Shown one piece after another: positions 22,816-23,139 of a stretch of 23,139 nt of DNA. Source of the stretch: Flavobacterium sp. GTDB taxonomy: Bacteria > Bacteroidota > Bacteroidia > Flavobacteriales > Flavobacteriaceae. The stretch spans positions 1-23,139 of the forward strand of contig NZ_JAGKWP010000036.1 in assembly GCF_021151785.1 (NCBI RefSeq), read 5' to 3'. A program made the translations under genes and the position numbers. How positions within the stretch are numbered: the stretch's first letter is position 1; each line of letters opens with the position of its first letter. The notes under the pieces were generated by a model. It was not told the DNA's origin. It made no database searches and saw nothing but the letters and a program-made list of their open reading frames with translations.

Positions 22816-23139
22816 TTATTTTTTAGGATCGTATCTTCTAGTAATTGGGTTGAATTTATATTTATTCGTTTGTGTTTTAGTCGACAAAATAACTTCATAA
22901 TCCTTAGTCAATGTGAACTCAAACCCTTCTTTTCTTGTTTTTTCTACTTCTTCAGAGGCGGTTTTGTTTTTATCTAAAAAAACAGTTTCTTTAATTTTAC
23001 TTATAGTTTGAATGTTACTCAATATTTTTACTTTTGTAGAAGAAAAATCCCAAATTTCATTAGTAGTAACAAGAGCGTCCTCTTTTTTTAATTTAGTTTC
23101 TGTTTTAATATTTTCAGTATAACTAAAATGATACAATTT
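22816..23139 (-). CDS. C-terminal part of an unidentified protein (truncated by window edge)
   Basis: The reading frame is open to the end of the window, so the N-terminus lies beyond it and any start seen here (TTG at 23136) is not to be trusted. The visible 107 residues are rich in Lys, Thr and Glu and polar throughout, with the segments ENIKTETKLKKEDALVTTNE and KIKETVFLDKNKTASEEVEK and the C-terminus YKFNPITRRYDPKK. There is no membrane span or known motif. Alternating hydrophobics (YEVILSTKTQTNKYKF) suggest beta strands. It ends at an intrinsic terminator. I do not recognise the family. Confidence 0.6.
   Translation of the reverse strand, partial: KLYHFSYTENIKTETKLKKEDALVTTNEIWDFSSTKVKILSNIQTISKIKETVFLDKNKTASEEVEKTRKEGFEFTLTKDYEVILSTKTQTNKYKFNPITRRYDPKK

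Overview
The window looks like a chromosomal segment of a Flavobacterium-like member of the Bacteroidota (Flavobacteriaceae). It is strongly AT-rich, most gene starts lack Shine-Dalgarno sequences, several leaders carry the TAnnTTTG -7 promoter element of that phylum, and the proteins read as flavobacterial orthologues (DUF1015, acyl-ACP thioesterase, exonuclease/GIY-YIG fusion, LytTR/LytS pair, PepSY-flavodoxin reductase). No tRNA, rRNA, CRISPR array, insertion sequence or phage gene was seen, and no gene-free stretch exceeds about 135 bases.

Region 1 (1-10272) is mostly minus-strand housekeeping. prfB (release factor 2) is read through an autoregulatory +1 frameshift and is divergent from a threonine aldolase. 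Converging on the aldolase is a long minus-strand run: Gfo/Idh oxidoreductase, 3-hydroxybutyryl-CoA dehydrogenase, a terminator, a DUF1015 protein, a small secreted protein, YggS, a four-helix-bundle protein, an exonuclease/GIY-YIG nuclease, MiaA and an acyl-ACP thioesterase. Several gaps in this run hold word-like low-complexity DNA (TGAAAC words, CAAT/ATTG words). A 31-bp palindrome-containing element occurs twice, once in a gap and once inside the yggS reading frame.

Region 2 (10406-15642) holds pcm (+), then on the minus strand a CPA2 cation/proton antiporter sharing a bidirectional terminator with pcm, a LytS/LytR-type two-component pair, and a VIT/CCC1 iron/manganese transporter.

Region 3 (15774-20918, +) is a tight four-gene operon: secreted ankyrin-repeat protein, secreted DUF2271 protein, a membrane PepSY protein fused to flavodoxin and FAD/NAD(P)H reductase domains, and the flavin transferase ApbE. 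It reads as an extracytoplasmic electron-transfer system. Cytosolic NAD(P)H would feed electrons through the fused reductase and probable transmembrane hemes to a periplasmic protein carrying covalent FMN. The DUF2271 protein has a good ApbE target motif (DAKTGAS). The ankyrin protein is the least explained part. A divergent VIT transporter hints at a link to iron, which is inference only.

Region 4 (20955-23139, minus) holds a TauE/SafE-family permease, a nitronate monooxygenase family protein and the C-terminal part of an unidentified protein cut by the window edge, with intrinsic terminators between the genes.
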